From Deltaproteobacteria bacterium (lineage in GTDB: Bacteria; Desulfobacterota; JADFXK01), in contig JADFYA010000034.1 of assembly GCA_015233285.1 (NCBI GenBank), positions 1-13,656 of the forward strand: a stretch of 13,656 bases of DNA. The letters are read 5' to 3'. Made by a program: the position numbers and the translations under genes. The notes under the pieces were generated by a model. It was not told the origin of the DNA. It made no database searches and saw only the letters and a list, made by a program, of their open reading frames with translations. The number at the start of each line of letters is the position of its first letter. Within the stretch, counting starts at the first letter, position 1. Positions 1 to 8,148 of the stretch are shown piece by piece.

Positions 1-1
1 G

Positions 2-2302
2 GGGATGCGCATTTTTGACGTCCAGTTGATTGGCGGCCTGGTGCTGCACGAAGGCAAAATCGCCGAAATGAAGACGGGTGAAGGTAAGACCTTGGCGGCC
101 ACTTTGCCGGTTTACCTCAATGCCTTGACGGAGAAAGGCGTTCACGTGGTCACCGTAAATGACTACCTGGCGCACCGGGACAGCGAGTGGATGGGCGCGA
201 TATACAAGTTTTTGGGGCTGACCGTGGGTGTAATTGTCCATGACATGGACGACGAGGATCGCCAAACGGCCTATAATTCCGACGTCACCTACGGGACCAA
301 TAACGAATTCGGGTTTGATTATCTCCGGGACAATATGAAATTCCGGCTCGAAGATATGGTCCAGCGCAGGCATCACTACGCCATCGTCGACGAAGTGGAC
401 AGTATCCTGATTGACGAGGCCAGAACGCCATTGATTATCTCCGGAGCGGCTGAGGAATCAACCAAGCTCTATCAATCCATCGACAAAATCGTCATCCAGA
501 TAGCCAGGCACCAGGCCAACTACGCCAAAGATGAGAAGGCCAGGACAGTGGTCTTAACCGAAGAAGGTGTGGCCTCGGCAGAGAAACTGCTGGGCATAGA
601 TAATTTGTATGAGCCCAAGTACATCGATCGGCTTCATCACGTCAATCAGGCCCTCAAGGCCCATATCTTGTTTAAGCGGGACGTGGATTACGTGGTCATC
701 AACGGCGAAGTCATCATAGTTGACGAATTCACCGGACGGCTTATGCCGGGACGTCGATATAGCGAAGGATTACATCAAGCCTTGGAAGCCAAGGAAGGGG
801 TTAAGGTGGAGAGTGAGAATCAGACTCTGGCCACCGTGACCTTTCAAAACTATTTCCGGATGTACGAAAAACTGGCCGGCATGACCGGGACGGCTGATAC
901 TGAAGCTCCTGAATTCGCTAAGATTTATAAGCTGGAAGTCATGGTTGTCCCCTCAAACAAAAAGATGATTAGAATCGATTATCCCGATGTAATATACAAA
1001 ACCCAGAAAGATAAATTCAATGCCGCGATTGAAGAAATAATCAATCTTAATCAAAAAGGTCAGCCCGTCCTGGTGGGCACGGTATCAATTGAGAAATCGG
1101 AATTTCTCGCCGCGATGTTGGCCAAACGCGGGGTCAAGCATAATGTCTTAAACGCCAAGCACCATGAACAGGAAGCTATGATTATTTCCCAGGCCGGGCA
1201 ACCTGGGGCGGTGACCATCTCCACCAACATGGCTGGCCGGGGGACCGACATCGTCCTGGGGACTGGCGTGACTGATGTGGGCGGGTTACATATTTTGGGT
1301 ACGGAACGGCATGAAAGCCGGCGAATTGATAACCAGCTCCGGGGCCGGGCCGGCCGGCAGGGCGACATCGGGTCTTCCAGATTTTATCTCTCCTTCGAAG
1401 ACGACCTGCTTCGAATTTTTGGATCCGACCGGATCACCGGACTGATGGACCGGATGGGCATGGAAGACGATGAACCGATCGAACATAATCTGGTGACTAA
1501 AGCCATTGAAAGCGCCCAGCGCAAAGTAGAGGGTCACAACTTCGATATTCGGAAGCATCTGCTGGAATATGACGACGTGATGAACGAGCAGCGGAAGACC
1601 ATTTATGGGCAGCGCCGGGAAATCCTCGATGGGGCTGACTTAAAAGATGAGATGCTCAACTTCATCGAGGAGTGGGCGGAGAAATCCGTCGATGCCTTTA
1701 CCGACCCCAAAACCTTTGCCGATGAATGGGACCTGGTGGCCCTGGACAGCAAGGTATTCACCCAGTTTGGATTCCACCTGGACCTGACCGGTGACGTGAT
1801 TGAGGGCTTGACGCAGGACGACCTGACTGAAATGATCTTTGATAAGGCCAAGGAGATCTATGACGGGCGGGAGGCTGAGTGGGGTCTAGAAACCGCCCGT
1901 TACTTAGAGCGGATCATTATGCTTCAGGTGATCGATGTTTTGTGGAAAGATCACTTGTTGGCCATGGACCACCTTAAGGAAGGCATTGGGCTGAGGGGGT
2001 ACGCTCAGGTTGATCCCCTTCGGGAATACAAAAAAGAAGGTTACAACATGTTCATGGAGATGGTCGACCAGATTAAAGAGACCGCGTTGAACCGTTTGTT
2101 CAGTGTCCAGTTGGCTGAGGAAGAAGATTTAGATTACCTTGAGGAAGAGCGCCCCCAGAAATACGTGCTTAACCGAGGTGACGGAGACGGGCAGACCGCG
2201 GCCCAACCGGTGCGCCGGAAGGACCGCAAAGTCGGCCGGAATGAACCCTGTCCTTGTGGCAGTGGAAGAAAGTTTAAGAAATGTTGCGGGAGAGGGCAAT
2301 GA
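2..2302 (+). CDS. secA: Preprotein translocase ATPase SecA (5'-truncated by window edge)
   Basis: SecA is the motor ATPase that drives unfolded preproteins through SecYEG. The frame is open to the left edge, and the first visible residues match SecA just before Walker A. Numbered from the methionine at position 5, the Walker A lysine (MKTGEGKT) is residue 28, against K108 in E. coli, so about 80 N-terminal residues are missing and that ATG is internal. Visible in order are Walker A, the [14 protein letters not shown]alker B region, the [14 protein letters not shown] motif, the [10 protein letters not shown] helicase motif with downstream arginine fingers (GRAGRQGD), the helical scaffold/wing, and a C-terminal zinc tail (CPCGSG...CC) that in the family binds SecB and lipids. 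The expected full length of about 845 aa is normal. The stop TGA overlaps the argJ start (ATGA), implying translational coupling. Confidence 0.98.
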   Translation, partial: GMRIFDVQLIGGLVLHEGKIAEMKTGEGKTLAATLPVYLNALTEKGVHVVTVNDYLAHRDSEWMGAIYKFLGLTVGVIVHDMDDEDRQTAYNSDVTYGTNNEFGFDYLRDNMKFRLEDMVQRRHHYAIVDEVDSILIDEARTPLIISGAAEESTKLYQSIDKIVIQIARHQANYAKDEKARTVVLTEEGVASAEKLLGIDNLYEPKYIDRLHHVNQALKAHILFKRDVDYVVINGEVIIVDEFTGRLMPGRRYSEGLHQALEAKEGVKVESENQTLATVTFQNYFRMYEKLAGMTGTADTEAPEFAKIYKLEVMVVPSNKKMIRIDYPDVIYKTQKDKFNAAIEEIINLNQKGQPVLVGTVSIEKSEFLAAMLAKRGVKHNVLNAKHHEQEAMIISQAGQPGAVTISTNMAGRGTDIVLGTGVTDVGGLHILGTERHESRRIDNQLRGRAGRQGDIGSSRFYLSFEDDLLRIFGSDRITGLMDRMGMEDDEPIEHNLVTKAIESAQRKVEGHNFDIRKHLLEYDDVMNEQRKTIYGQRREILDGADLKDEMLNFIEEWAEKSVDAFTDPKTFADEWDLVALDSKVFTQFGFHLDLTGDVIEGLTQDDLTEMIFDKAKEIYDGREAEWGLETARYLERIIMLQVIDVLWKDHLLAMDHLKEGIGLRGYAQVDPLREYKKEGYNMFMEMVDQIKETALNRLFSVQLAEEEDLDYLEEERPQKYVLNRGDGDGQTAAQPVRRKDRKVGRNEPCPCGSGRKFKKCCGRGQ

Positions 2303-3492
2303 TAGACGAGGTTACCGGATTTAAGGCCGCTGCCGTCCGAGCCGGCCTAAAAAAACAGTTGGATAAGACCGACATGGGCGTAATTTTTTCGGACACCCCG
2401 GCCACCGCCGCCGCCGTATTCACTACCAGCCGGGTCAAGGCCGCACCGGTCCAATTGTCCATGTCCCGGATCGTCTCCGGCCAATGCCGGGCTGTGCTGA
2501 TTAACGCCGGTAATGCCAACGCCTGCACCGGTCCGGAAGGGCTTAGGGATGCCGAGGAACTGACAGCGTTGCTGGCCGACAGGTTGCACCTCGAGGCCGG
2601 GTTGGTTTTGGCCGCTTCCACGGGTGTGATTGGCGCCCGGTTAAATAAGGAGGCCATGACCGCGGCCATTCCAAAACTGGTTGAGTCCCTGCATCCCGCC
2701 GGCCTGACCGAGGTGGCCGAGGCCATGATGACCACGGATACGGTCAAGAAAACGGTGTTTAAAGAGATAGACCTGGGCGGGGTTCCGGTCCGGATGTTTG
2801 GGATGGTTAAGGGTGCCGGGATGATTCGTCCCGATATGGCCACGATGCTTTGCTTTGTGGTCACAGACGCGGCGGTGGAGGCCGAATTTCTTAATCGGGT
2901 GTTGCGGGAGGCAGTGGATGCCTCTTTCCATCGGATCACGGTGGATGGCGATACCAGCACCAACGATACCGTCCTGGTCCTGGCCAATGGCCGATGTGGC
3001 GGCCCGGTGATTGATGGAACTTCAGGCTCCGTGGGCCTCCAATTTGGCGGGATGCTGCAGGAGACACTGGTGGAGCTGGCTGAGATGGTGGTGAAAGACG
3101 GCGAAGGGGCGACCAAGCTGGTCCGGATTATCCTCCAGGGGGCCCGGGATGCCGCCCAGGCCAAGGCTGCAGCTATGACCGTGGCCGAATCGAGTCTCGT
3201 TAAAACGGCCATTTTTGGCCAGGACGCCAATTGGGGACGAATAATGGCGGCCTTAGGCCGATCAGGGGCTGAATTTGACCCGGAGATGACGGACATTATG
3301 TTTGATCAGGTCAAGCTGGTATCTCAGGGGCGCTGGGCCGGAGCTGAGGCGGAACGGGCCGCGACGCAGGTGCTGAAGCAGCCTGAATTGACCATCACCA
3401 TTGATATTAAAGCCGGCCCCGCGGCATTCACCGCCTTGACCTGCGATTTATCAATCGATTACATCAAAATAAATGCCGACTACCGGTCATAA
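2299..3492 (+). CDS. argJ: Bifunctional glutamate N-acetyltransferase / ornithine acetyltransferase ArgJ
   Basis: ArgJ transfers acetyl from N-acetylornithine to glutamate in the cyclic arginine pathway. Bifunctional forms also use acetyl-CoA to make N-acetylglutamate. The ATG at 2299 gives 397 aa, the usual length. It overlaps the secA stop as ATGA and has a GGGAGAGG ribosome-binding stretch just upstream, so I prefer it to the in-frame ATG at 2281. The STGVIG oxyanion-hole motif is at about 107-112. The autocleavage site [13 protein letters not shown] is intact, with the nucleophile Thr182 after Ala181, so the precursor should split into alpha and beta chains. The C-terminus ends in the typical [11 protein letters not shown]. 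Whether it is mono- or bifunctional cannot be read from sequence alone. No other arginine genes are in the window. Confidence 0.96.
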   Translation: MIDEVTGFKAAAVRAGLKKQLDKTDMGVIFSDTPATAAAVFTTSRVKAAPVQLSMSRIVSGQCRAVLINAGNANACTGPEGLRDAEELTALLADRLHLEAGLVLAASTGVIGARLNKEAMTAAIPKLVESLHPAGLTEVAEAMMTTDTVKKTVFKEIDLGGVPVRMFGMVKGAGMIRPDMATMLCFVVTDAAVEAEFLNRVLREAVDASFHRITVDGDTSTNDTVLVLANGRCGGPVIDGTSGSVGLQFGGMLQETLVELAEMVVKDGEGATKLVRIILQGARDAAQAKAAAMTVAESSLVKTAIFGQDANWGRIMAALGRSGAEFDPEMTDIMFDQVKLVSQGRWAGAEAERAATQVLKQPELTITIDIKAGPAAFTALTCDLSIDYIKINADYRS

Positions 3493-3530
3493 TCGGGGTA
3501 GTGCTTTTCTATAAAATTTCAGGAGAATGG

Positions 3531-3971
3531 ATGGCGGGAAGAATACTAGCCCTGGACGTAGGGACCAAAACCATCGGCGTAGCCGTAAGCGACGAACTGG
3601 GGATTATCGCCCAGGGGTTGACCACCATCAGGCGCCGGGACGAGCAAACGGACCTGGACCAGGTCGCCGCCATTGTGGATGAATACCAGGTCAAAGAGGT
3701 CGTGGTCGGGTTACCGTTCAACATGGACGGAAGCATCGGTCCCTCGGCCAGGCTGGTTTTGGCGCTGGTGGAGCAATTGATCAGTCGCCTGACCGTTCCG
3801 GTGGAGACCTGGGACGAAAGATGGACCACCATGGCGGCCGAGCGGACCCTGATTGAGGCTGATGTCCGCCGGGAAAAGCGCCGCAAAGTGATTGACAAAG
3901 TGGCTGCCACGTTCATCCTTCAGGGCTATCTGGATGCCGCCGCCAACCGGAACAGGGACAAAGAGCGGTGA
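3531..3971 (+). CDS. ruvX: RuvX/YqgF family protein (putative Holliday junction resolvase / pre-16S rRNA nuclease)
   Basis: This is a 146-aa RNase H-fold protein of the YqgF/RuvX family. The family has been assigned both Holliday-junction resolution and maturation of the 16S rRNA 5' end. Conserved elements are the N-terminal DVGTKTIGVAVSD strand with catalytic Asp9, the VVGLPFNMDGS loop at about 58-68, WDERWTT with Glu96, and IDKVAATFILQGYLD with Asp122. These supply the acidic metal-binding set. I chose the ATG at 3531 because AGGAG lies at 3521-3525 with good spacing and family members begin at this point. An in-frame GTG at 3501 would add ten non-conserved residues. The gene follows argJ by 38 bp, and its stop overlaps the GTG of mltG. 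The ruvX-mltG pairing is common in bacteria. Confidence 0.93.
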   Translation: MAGRILALDVGTKTIGVAVSDELGIIAQGLTTIRRRDEQTDLDQVAAIVDEYQVKEVVVGLPFNMDGSIGPSARLVLALVEQLISRLTVPVETWDERWTTMAAERTLIEADVRREKRRKVIDKVAATFILQGYLDAAANRNRDKER

Positions 3972-4972
3972 AAAGAAAGTTGATCTTCGGGCTGGTGGGG
4001 CTGGCTTTTTTATTGATTGGCGTGCTTTCGGCTTCTTGGCTGGTTTCGTTTTCAACCTCCCCAACGGCTAAAGAGGGTCCCTCCAAGATAGTGTTGATCA
4101 AGAAAGGGACCGGGATTACGAGCCTGGCCGGGCAGTTGGCAGCCGAAGGCTTGATTGGTTCCAGAGATTTGTTTGTGGTGCTGGTCGGGTTAACCGGGCA
4201 GAGGGGGAAAATCAAGGCCGGCGAGTATGAACTTAGCCCGACCATGAGCCCCTGGCAGATATTGGAGATTCTGGTGCTGGGCAAGGTGTTCATTCACCGG
4301 GTGACCATTCCCGAAGGCTTTACCGCCAGACAGATTGGTCTTCGACTGGCTCGGGAGGGCCTGGTATCGGAAAAGGCATTCATGAGCAAGGTCAATGACG
4401 CCGCCTACGCTGCCTCTCTGGGGATGCCCGGCCCGACCCTGGAGGGGTATCTTTTCCCGGATACCTATAACCTGACCAGGTCCCAGACCGAAGACGACAT
4501 CCTCAAGTTGATGACCGACAGGTTCAAAAAAACCTTTGCCAGGTACCAGGCCGGAAAACCCCCGGCCAACTTGACCCTCCGGCAGGCCGTGATTCTGGCT
4601 TCAATCATCGAAAAAGAGACGGGCCAATCTGACGAGAAGCCGAGGGTTGCCTCGGTCTTCACCAATCGCCTGGTTCGGGATATGCCGCTTCAAAGCGACC
4701 CTACGGTCATTTACGGATTGGACGACTATGATGGGCACCTGACCAAGAGACAATTGACTTCCGACACTCCTTACAACACCTATACTCGAAAGGGACTCCC
4801 GCCGACACCAATTGCCAATCCCGGCCAATCTTCGCTCGAAGCCGTGTTTTTCCCGGCCAAAGGGCAAGATCTCTACTTCGTTTCCAAGAATGACGGCACC
4901 CACTATTTTTCCCGCACCTTACAAGAACACAATCAAGCTGTTATAACCTACCAGAAAAATCGTGGTGAATAA
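3968..4972 (+). CDS. mltG: Endolytic murein transglycosylase MltG (YceG family)
   Basis: MltG is an inner-membrane lytic transglycosylase that cuts nascent glycan strands and is thought to end their elongation. The start is GTG at 3968, inside the ruvX stop (GTGA). The 334-aa length matches the family (340 aa in E. coli). A basic N-terminus followed by a single hydrophobic segment (about 5-27) gives a type II membrane anchor. A LysM-like region follows (about 40-115, including AGEYELSPTMSPWQIL). The YceG catalytic domain then carries EGYLFPDTY and the signature ASIIEKET, in which Glu215 corresponds to the catalytic Glu218 of E. coli. C-terminal LPPTPIANPGQSSLEA and the YFSRTLQEHN region are also typical. 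It is the last gene of the + strand run and converges on the kinase gene 100 bp away. Confidence 0.96.
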   Translation: MKRKLIFGLVGLAFLLIGVLSASWLVSFSTSPTAKEGPSKIVLIKKGTGITSLAGQLAAEGLIGSRDLFVVLVGLTGQRGKIKAGEYELSPTMSPWQILEILVLGKVFIHRVTIPEGFTARQIGLRLAREGLVSEKAFMSKVNDAAYAASLGMPGPTLEGYLFPDTYNLTRSQTEDDILKLMTDRFKKTFARYQAGKPPANLTLRQAVILASIIEKETGQSDEKPRVASVFTNRLVRDMPLQSDPTVIYGLDDYDGHLTKRQLTSDTPYNTYTRKGLPPTPIANPGQSSLEAVFFPAKGQDLYFVSKNDGTHYFSRTLQEHNQAVITYQKNRGE

Positions 4973-5072
4973 CCGGGGGCTGGAACGGCTGAAGAAATAT
5001 TTATTTTTTATATGGCTAAGCCCCATTTGTCCAGACGGCTCCAACCTTGGTCTTGGTGACCCACGTTTAACT

Positions 5073-6770
5073 TTATGACGGGACCATCGGAAGATAAACG
5101 GCAAAAACAGTCCCTTGCCCCGGCTTGGAATCGACCACGATTCGGCCCGAGTAGTTTTCCACAATTCTCAGGCTGATGGCCAACCCCAATCCCGTCCCGC
5201 GCTCTTTGGTCGTGAAAAACGGAATAAACAGACTGTCCAGATCATCCGGGGCAATGCCTTCTCCGGTGTCTTCCACTTCAATCACGGCGGTGGGTACTTC
5301 ATGCCCAAGATAAATGGTCTTTTTTTCATCTTCCCTGGTCGTTACGGTAATGGTGCCGCCGGCAGGCATGGCGTCTGTGGCGTTAGCCAACAGATTCCAA
5401 AGAACCTGCCTGAGCTGTTCAGGATCAATGTCGACCACCAGCCGCGGCGTCAGGTCGGATTTCAGAACGATTACCCGATCTAAATTAGTTGAATTATTAT
5501 ATACATCGAGTGTTTCATCCACTACCTGTGAGATATCGATAGGTACACCTTTGGGCAAATCCGGTTTCGACAAAAGAAGAAACTCCTCGACTAAATGATT
5601 CAGCCTATCCACTTCCCGGACCACAATATCCATCAGCCTTTTGTTGACCGGTGTTAAGTCGGGTTCGTTTTGCAGGACCTGGACGGAACCGCTTATCGAG
5701 GCTAAGGGGTTTCTGATTTCATGGGCCACCCCGGCGGCAAGCTCCCCGGCTACGGCTAACCGGTCAATTCTCTTGACATGTTCTTCCATCTCCTTGAAGG
5801 TGGTCCGGTCGTTAAAGAGCAATATCTTACCTACCTGCCGCCCATTGGGGTCATACAACGCAGACTGAGAAAAACTTAAGAATAGTCTCTGTCCTCCGGT
5901 CCGGGCGAACGGGACGTAATCCCGGCGCTGGTCAAGTGTAAGACTCTGAGGGATGGGTTCCCGGATTAACTGGCCCAGTCCAGGGAAAATTTCTCTTATG
6001 GGCCGGTTAAAGAGATAATTAAACGGCTGTCCGATAATCTGTTCAGCGGCCCGGTTCAAGTAGGTGATTCGCAGCTCATTGTTTAGGGTGATCAACCCAC
6101 TTTCCAGGCTCTGGATGATGCTGTCGCTAAAAATGGACAACTGATCCAAATCCAGTTGTTTCGCTCTTAACATCACCTGAGTGTTCTTCATCTGTAAGGA
6201 CAGGTAGCTGGTCAAAAATGCCACAGCGTAAAATGATAAGATATACATGGTGATATGATATAACGCATAGCCGGGCTGGAAATACCGGGCACTGGCACTC
6301 ATGGTTCCCCAAGGCTCGATAATTTCGTAAAACTGCAGATCGACCAGGGTCCCATAGATGATGCTGTTAATGGAGGCGATAATCAATCCCCCCCGGCGGT
6401 ACAAGACAATACTGGCGGCGATGATGTTGAGCATATACATAAGTGAGTACAGGCTATCTATCCCGCCGGTGGCAAAGATAGCCACAGAAATACAAATCGA
6501 GTCGAGGACCAGTTGCAGATAGACGTGTCGGGCATAGTTTTTTATTTTGTTCAGGTACAGGGAGTAGGCCAGGGTGAGTAGATAGGTAACGCCGATCAGA
6601 CCATAGAGAATGGCCAGGCTGGGGGTGATGATGTTTTCTTGATACTTGATTTGAAAGACGATGGCCACGCCCAGGGCAAAGGAAATCAAGATGACCCGCA
6701 AGAGCATTAACCACCGCAAGCGATTAAACAGCTCATCCGTATTCCTGTTGTCATTTTTTGGAATGGACAT
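5073..6770 (-). CDS. pilS: PilS-like membrane PAS sensor histidine kinase
   Basis: This 565-aa sensor kinase has six predicted membrane helices (about 21-40, 49-72, 84-100, 108-125, 128-145, 171-192), a PAS domain (about 212-325), a HisKA dimerisation domain with phospho-acceptor His350 in HEIRNPLASISGS, and an HATPase_c domain. The HATPase_c motifs are the N-box (Asn463), G1 (DTGEG, 501-505), F-box (FIPFFTT) and G2 (GTGLGLA, 525-531). All catalytic motifs are intact. The six-TM plus PAS layout and the position downstream of pilB and pilC match PilS, which with the sigma-54 activator PilR controls pilin expression. The assignment beyond histidine kinase is inference. No response-regulator gene is adjacent. 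The ATG is the first possible start (an in-frame stop lies three codons upstream), but no clear Shine-Dalgarno precedes it. The gap to pilC is 126 bp. Confidence 0.9.
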   Translation of the reverse strand: MSIPKNDNRNTDELFNRLRWLMLLRVILISFALGVAIVFQIKYQENIITPSLAILYGLIGVTYLLTLAYSLYLNKIKNYARHVYLQLVLDSICISVAIFATGGIDSLYSLMYMLNIIAASIVLYRRGGLIIASINSIIYGTLVDLQFYEIIEPWGTMSASARYFQPGYALYHITMYILSFYAVAFLTSYLSLQMKNTQVMLRAKQLDLDQLSIFSDSIIQSLESGLITLNNELRITYLNRAAEQIIGQPFNYLFNRPIREIFPGLGQLIREPIPQSLTLDQRRDYVPFARTGGQRLFLSFSQSALYDPNGRQVGKILLFNDRTTFKEMEEHVKRIDRLAVAGELAAGVAHEIRNPLASISGSVQVLQNEPDLTPVNKRLMDIVVREVDRLNHLVEEFLLLSKPDLPKGVPIDISQVVDETLDVYNNSTNLDRVIVLKSDLTPRLVVDIDPEQLRQVLWNLLANATDAMPAGGTITVTTREDEKKTIYLGHEVPTAVIEVEDTGEGIAPDDLDSLFIPFFTTKERGTGLGLAISLRIVENYSGRIVVDSKPGQGTVFAVYLPMVPS

Positions 6771-6896
6771 GTTGATTTATGAGGCGTTGCTTGTTGCGGT
6801 CTTGAGGCAGCATATGATTAATCGGCACAAAACAGCAACAAAGAGCCGGCAACTAGGCACCGGCAAGGGAGAATTATATAAATAAATGAAATGTTG

Positions 6897-8111
6897 TTAG
6901 TTGGTTCCAACCAGACTGGCCATTTGGAAGATAGGTAGATACATGGCGATAACCAGACCACCGATGGTCCCGCCGAGAAAGACCATCAGCAACGGTTCGA
7001 GCATGGCGGTTAATCCTTCTACGGCTACATCCACTTCGTCATCATAGAAGTCGGCGATCTTCTCGAGCATGGTATCAAGTTCCCCGGTGGATTCTCCCAC
7101 GGCGATCATCTGAACGACCATGGAGGGAAAAACCTTAGTTTCCGACAAGGGTTCCGATATCGACCGGCCCTCGCTGATGGCTGCCTTGGCCGCCAGGATG
7201 GCGCCTTCGATGATCTTGTTCCCGGAAGTCTTGGCCGTGACGTCCAGTCCGTCCAATATGGGAACACCACTTGAGACCATCGTACTTAGAGTCCGGGAGA
7301 ATTTGGCCACAGCCACCTTCTTGAGCAACGGACCAAAGACAGGCGCTTTAAGGAAAAGAGAGTCGGTCATCAGGCGTCCTTTGGCAGTTCCCCGAAACTT
7401 CTTAAAGGCAAAAGCGAGCAGACCGATAGCGATGATGACCAGTATAAAATATTTTCGGATAAAAGTGCTTAAATCAATGACAATCTGCGTTGGGAGCGGC
7501 AGAGCTCTTCCCGATTCGGTGAACATGGTGGAAAAAACCGGAATAACAAAAATCATGATGACCGTCACGACCATCGCGGCGATGACCATGACCACGGCAG
7601 GATAAGTCATGGCGCCTTTAACTTTCCTTTTTAACTTTTGCGACTTTTCAATATAGTTGGCCAACCGTTGCAAGATAACGTCCAGGATGCCGCCTAACTC
7701 CCCTGCGGCCACCAGGTTGGTGAATAGTTCATCAAAGGCTTTGGGATGCTTCTTCATGGCTTCGGCCAGGGTGGAACCGCTTTCCACGTCCGACTTAATC
7801 GTCTTAAGAATAATTTTGAACGTCTTATTCTCGTTCTGAGCGGATAGAATTTCCAGACACTGGACCAGGGGCAGGCCGGCGTCGATCATGGTGGAAAATT
7901 GACGCGTAAAGATGACTATATCTTTTTCCGTCACGCCCGGCTGCAAAAAAGCTACGTTCTCAAACAGATCCTTGGGCTTGGCCTTGAGCTTGTCGGGCGT
8001 AATCTGCATCCGCCGAAGTTGAAACCGAGCCGAGTTTTCATTTTCGGCCTCTAGTTCCCCCTTTTTGGTTTCTCCTTTTTTGTTTTTTCCAACCCACTTA
8101 TATACAGGCAT
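6897..8111 (-). CDS. pilC: Type IV pilus inner-membrane platform protein PilC (GspF family)
   Basis: PilC is the polytopic platform protein that couples the cytoplasmic ATPase to pilin insertion or extraction. The 404-aa length is standard. The N-terminus MPVYKWVGKN and the two GspF repeats are typical. Repeat 1 starts near 69 (TRQFSTMIDAGLPL) and repeat 2 near 271 (FSRTLSTMVSSGVPI). Membrane helices lie at about 172-194, 221-237 and 372-393. The start codon is preceded by AGGAG at 8120-8124 (minus strand), eight bases from the ATG. The gene lies only 37 bp downstream of pilB, so it is almost certainly co-transcribed. The family also serves type II secretion (GspF); the neighbouring PilB-type ATPase and PilS-like kinase favour a pilus role. 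Confidence 0.95.
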   Translation of the reverse strand: MPVYKWVGKNKKGETKKGELEAENENSARFQLRRMQITPDKLKAKPKDLFENVAFLQPGVTEKDIVIFTRQFSTMIDAGLPLVQCLEILSAQNENKTFKIILKTIKSDVESGSTLAEAMKKHPKAFDELFTNLVAAGELGGILDVILQRLANYIEKSQKLKRKVKGAMTYPAVVMVIAAMVVTVIMIFVIPVFSTMFTESGRALPLPTQIVIDLSTFIRKYFILVIIAIGLLAFAFKKFRGTAKGRLMTDSLFLKAPVFGPLLKKVAVAKFSRTLSTMVSSGVPILDGLDVTAKTSGNKIIEGAILAAKAAISEGRSISEPLSETKVFPSMVVQMIAVGESTGELDTMLEKIADFYDDEVDVAVEGLTAMLEPLLMVFLGGTIGGLVIAMYLPIFQMASLVGTN

Positions 8112-8148
8112 TAACCGATCTCCTTGTGGTAATAGTCCGGGATGTCAG

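Noticed and set aside
2281..2298. Upstream in-frame ATG as the argJ start
   Set aside because: It adds six residues not typical of ArgJ and overlaps secA more deeply; the ATGA overlap at 2299 has a better ribosome-binding site.
2274..3296. 340-codon open frame antisense to argJ
   Set aside because: Low-complexity Ser/Ala/Thr-rich translation with no recognisable motif, fully explained by argJ codon bias.
3479..3510. ACTACC/GGTAGT hairpin followed by CTTTTCT overlapping the argJ stop, as a terminator before ruvX
   Set aside because: Six-pair stem with a 12-base loop and only four Ts; the tight gene spacing argues for continued transcription.
4973..5072. GGGGCT (4976-4981) and AGCCCC (5019-5024) as a bidirectional terminator between mltG and the kinase gene
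   Set aside because: Only six pairs with a 37-base loop, and no well-placed T-run after the stem.
6845..6864. Minus-strand hairpin GCCGG...CCGGC between pilC and the kinase gene as a terminator
   Set aside because: Five-pair stem with a ten-base loop followed by a broken, not continuous, T-rich stretch; too weak to call.
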